Part shown: in pieces, positions 5,324 to 5,925 of the stretch | Layout of the letters: every line of letters starts with the position of its first letter | Position numbering within the stretch: position 1 is the first letter of the stretch | Assembly (NCBI GenBank): GCA_023427925.1 | Contig: JAEYZS010000237.1 | Coordinates: 1-5,925, forward strand | Origin: Pseudomonadota bacterium | GTDB taxonomy: Bacteria > Bdellovibrionota > Bdellovibrionia > Bdellovibrionales > JAEYZS01 | Reading direction: 5' to 3' | Length of the DNA stretch: 5,925 nt | Translations under genes and position numbers: made by a program | The notes under the pieces: generated by a model | Databases searched by the model: none | Seen by the model: the letters and a program-made list of their open reading frames with translations, nothing else | Told to the model about the DNA's origin: nothing

Positions 5324-5925
5324 ATGCGAACCTATATTCGTGATTTAAAAAACTTTGTCGGTGAAAAGGTCACTCTCAAAGGATGGGCCTATAATGTCCG
5401 GTCTTCCGGGAAAGTGAAGTTCTTGTTACTGAGAGATGGAACGGGACTTTGTCAGTGCGTCTTTTTTAAAGGCGGCTGCAATGAAGACGCCTTCAATAAT
5501 TTTGAGCAGATCACACAAGAAACTTCCGTCTTTGTTACGGGAACTGTAAAGGCAGACCCACGACAACCGGGCGGTTACGAGCTTTCGGCTGAGAATTTTG
5601 AAATTTACGGAAAATCCGTCGATTACCCGATCACTCCAAAGGATCACGGAACTGATTTCTTGATGAATAACCGTCACCTTTGGTTGCGTTCAAAAAGACA
5701 AGTTGCAATTATGAAAATTCGTCACACAATCATCAAGGCCATTCGAGACTTCTTTGATAACGATGGTTTTACGTTGATGGATTCACCAATCTTCACACCA
5801 AATGCGTGCGAAGGGACTTCGACCCTGTTTGAAACAAATTACTTTGACCTCAAAGCTTATCTCTCTCAGTCGGGTCAGCTCTATGGCGAAGCAAGTGCTG
5901 CGGCTCTTGGTAAAGCCTATGTATT
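5324..5925 (+). CDS. asnS: Asparaginyl-tRNA synthetase, N-terminal 200 residues (runs off the right edge)
   Basis: This class IIb synthetase charges tRNA-Asn with asparagine using ATP. Two hundred codons are open from the ATG at 5324 to the window end, under half of a typical enzyme of about 430-465 aa. An OB-fold anticodon-binding domain occupies about residues 1-97 (KGWAYNVRSSG, then FLLLRDGTG). A linker with YPITPKDHG (101-109) and FLMNNRHLWLRSKRQ (112-126) follows, characteristic of bacterial AsnRS. Class II motif 1 covers about 127-159, including the dimer-interface Pro in DSPIFTP (153-159). EGTSTLFE (163-170) and YLSQSGQLYGEA (179-190) begin the active site and distinguish AsnRS from bacterial AspRS. 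Motifs 2 and 3 would lie beyond the edge. The start has GAGGG at 5315-5319, 4 nt before the ATG. Its presence suggests direct Asn charging rather than sole reliance on the Asp-tRNA amidotransferase route. Confidence 0.95.
   Translation, partial: MRTYIRDLKNFVGEKVTLKGWAYNVRSSGKVKFLLLRDGTGLCQCVFFKGGCNEDAFNNFEQITQETSVFVTGTVKADPRQPGGYELSAENFEIYGKSVDYPITPKDHGTDFLMNNRHLWLRSKRQVAIMKIRHTIIKAIRDFFDNDGFTLMDSPIFTPNACEGTSTLFETNYFDLKAYLSQSGQLYGEASAAALGKAYV

Noticed and set aside
5426..5677. 83-codon minus-strand frame within asnS
   Set aside because: The opposite strand encodes a clear AsnRS; this frame has no ribosome-binding site or family features.
1..5925. CRISPR array, insertion sequence, tRNA/rRNA gene, phage or defence module
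   Set aside because: No repeat-spacer pattern, terminal inverted repeats, transposase, cloverleaf sequence or defence-family motif was seen on either strand.

Overview
The window is ordinary bacterial chromosome, and I found no previously undescribed system in it. The DNA is A+T-rich by eye, and genes are closely packed on both strands. Most of the genes whose starts are visible have purine-rich Shine-Dalgarno sequences. One exported protein has a lipoprotein signal whose +2 residue is Ser, which would suit an outer-membrane lipoprotein if the host is Gram-negative. The mix (a complete AsnRS, a short subtilisin-like lipoprotein, a three-gene deo operon) would fit a free-living or predatory Gram-negative such as a Bdellovibrio-like bacterium. 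That placement is a guess; nothing in the sequence identifies the species.

Layout. Bases 1-209 (minus) hold the first 69 codons of an acylphosphatase gene cut by the left edge. Only 27 bp away and pointing right, bases 237-3141 hold a compact nucleoside-catabolism operon: deoC (deoxyribose-phosphate aldolase), deoA (thymidine phosphorylase, overlapping deoC by 1 nt) and a trimeric-type purine nucleoside phosphorylase gene 8 nt later. A 156-bp gap with a bulged hairpin follows. Bases 3298-4524 encode a predicted lipoprotein subtilisin-family (S8) protease. It converges on a GNAT-family N-acetyltransferase gene (4561-5118, minus), with a terminator-like hairpin in the 36 bp between them. The GNAT gene is divergent from asnS (asparaginyl-tRNA synthetase), which starts at 5324 and is cut by the right edge after 200 codons. 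The spacer of about 205 bp between these two holds a candidate promoter for each gene and a perfect 10-bp palindrome near the predicted GNAT start point.

How the genes work together. The two phosphorylases split pyrimidine and purine (deoxy)nucleosides with phosphate into free base and (deoxy)ribose-1-phosphate. After isomerisation to deoxyribose-5-phosphate, DeoC cleaves the sugar to acetaldehyde and glyceraldehyde-3-phosphate for central metabolism. The isomerising enzyme, phosphopentomutase (DeoB), is not in the window, and neither are a nucleoside transporter, a cytidine deaminase or a dedicated regulator. The protease, acetyltransferase, acylphosphatase and asnS show no clear functional link to the deo genes.

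Points worth a second look are residue-level or regulatory: an Ala in place of a phosphate-contacting Ser in DeoA, a DeoC with an N-terminal extension and no visible ribosome-binding site, the acyP/deoC start region, and the palindrome upstream of the GNAT gene.
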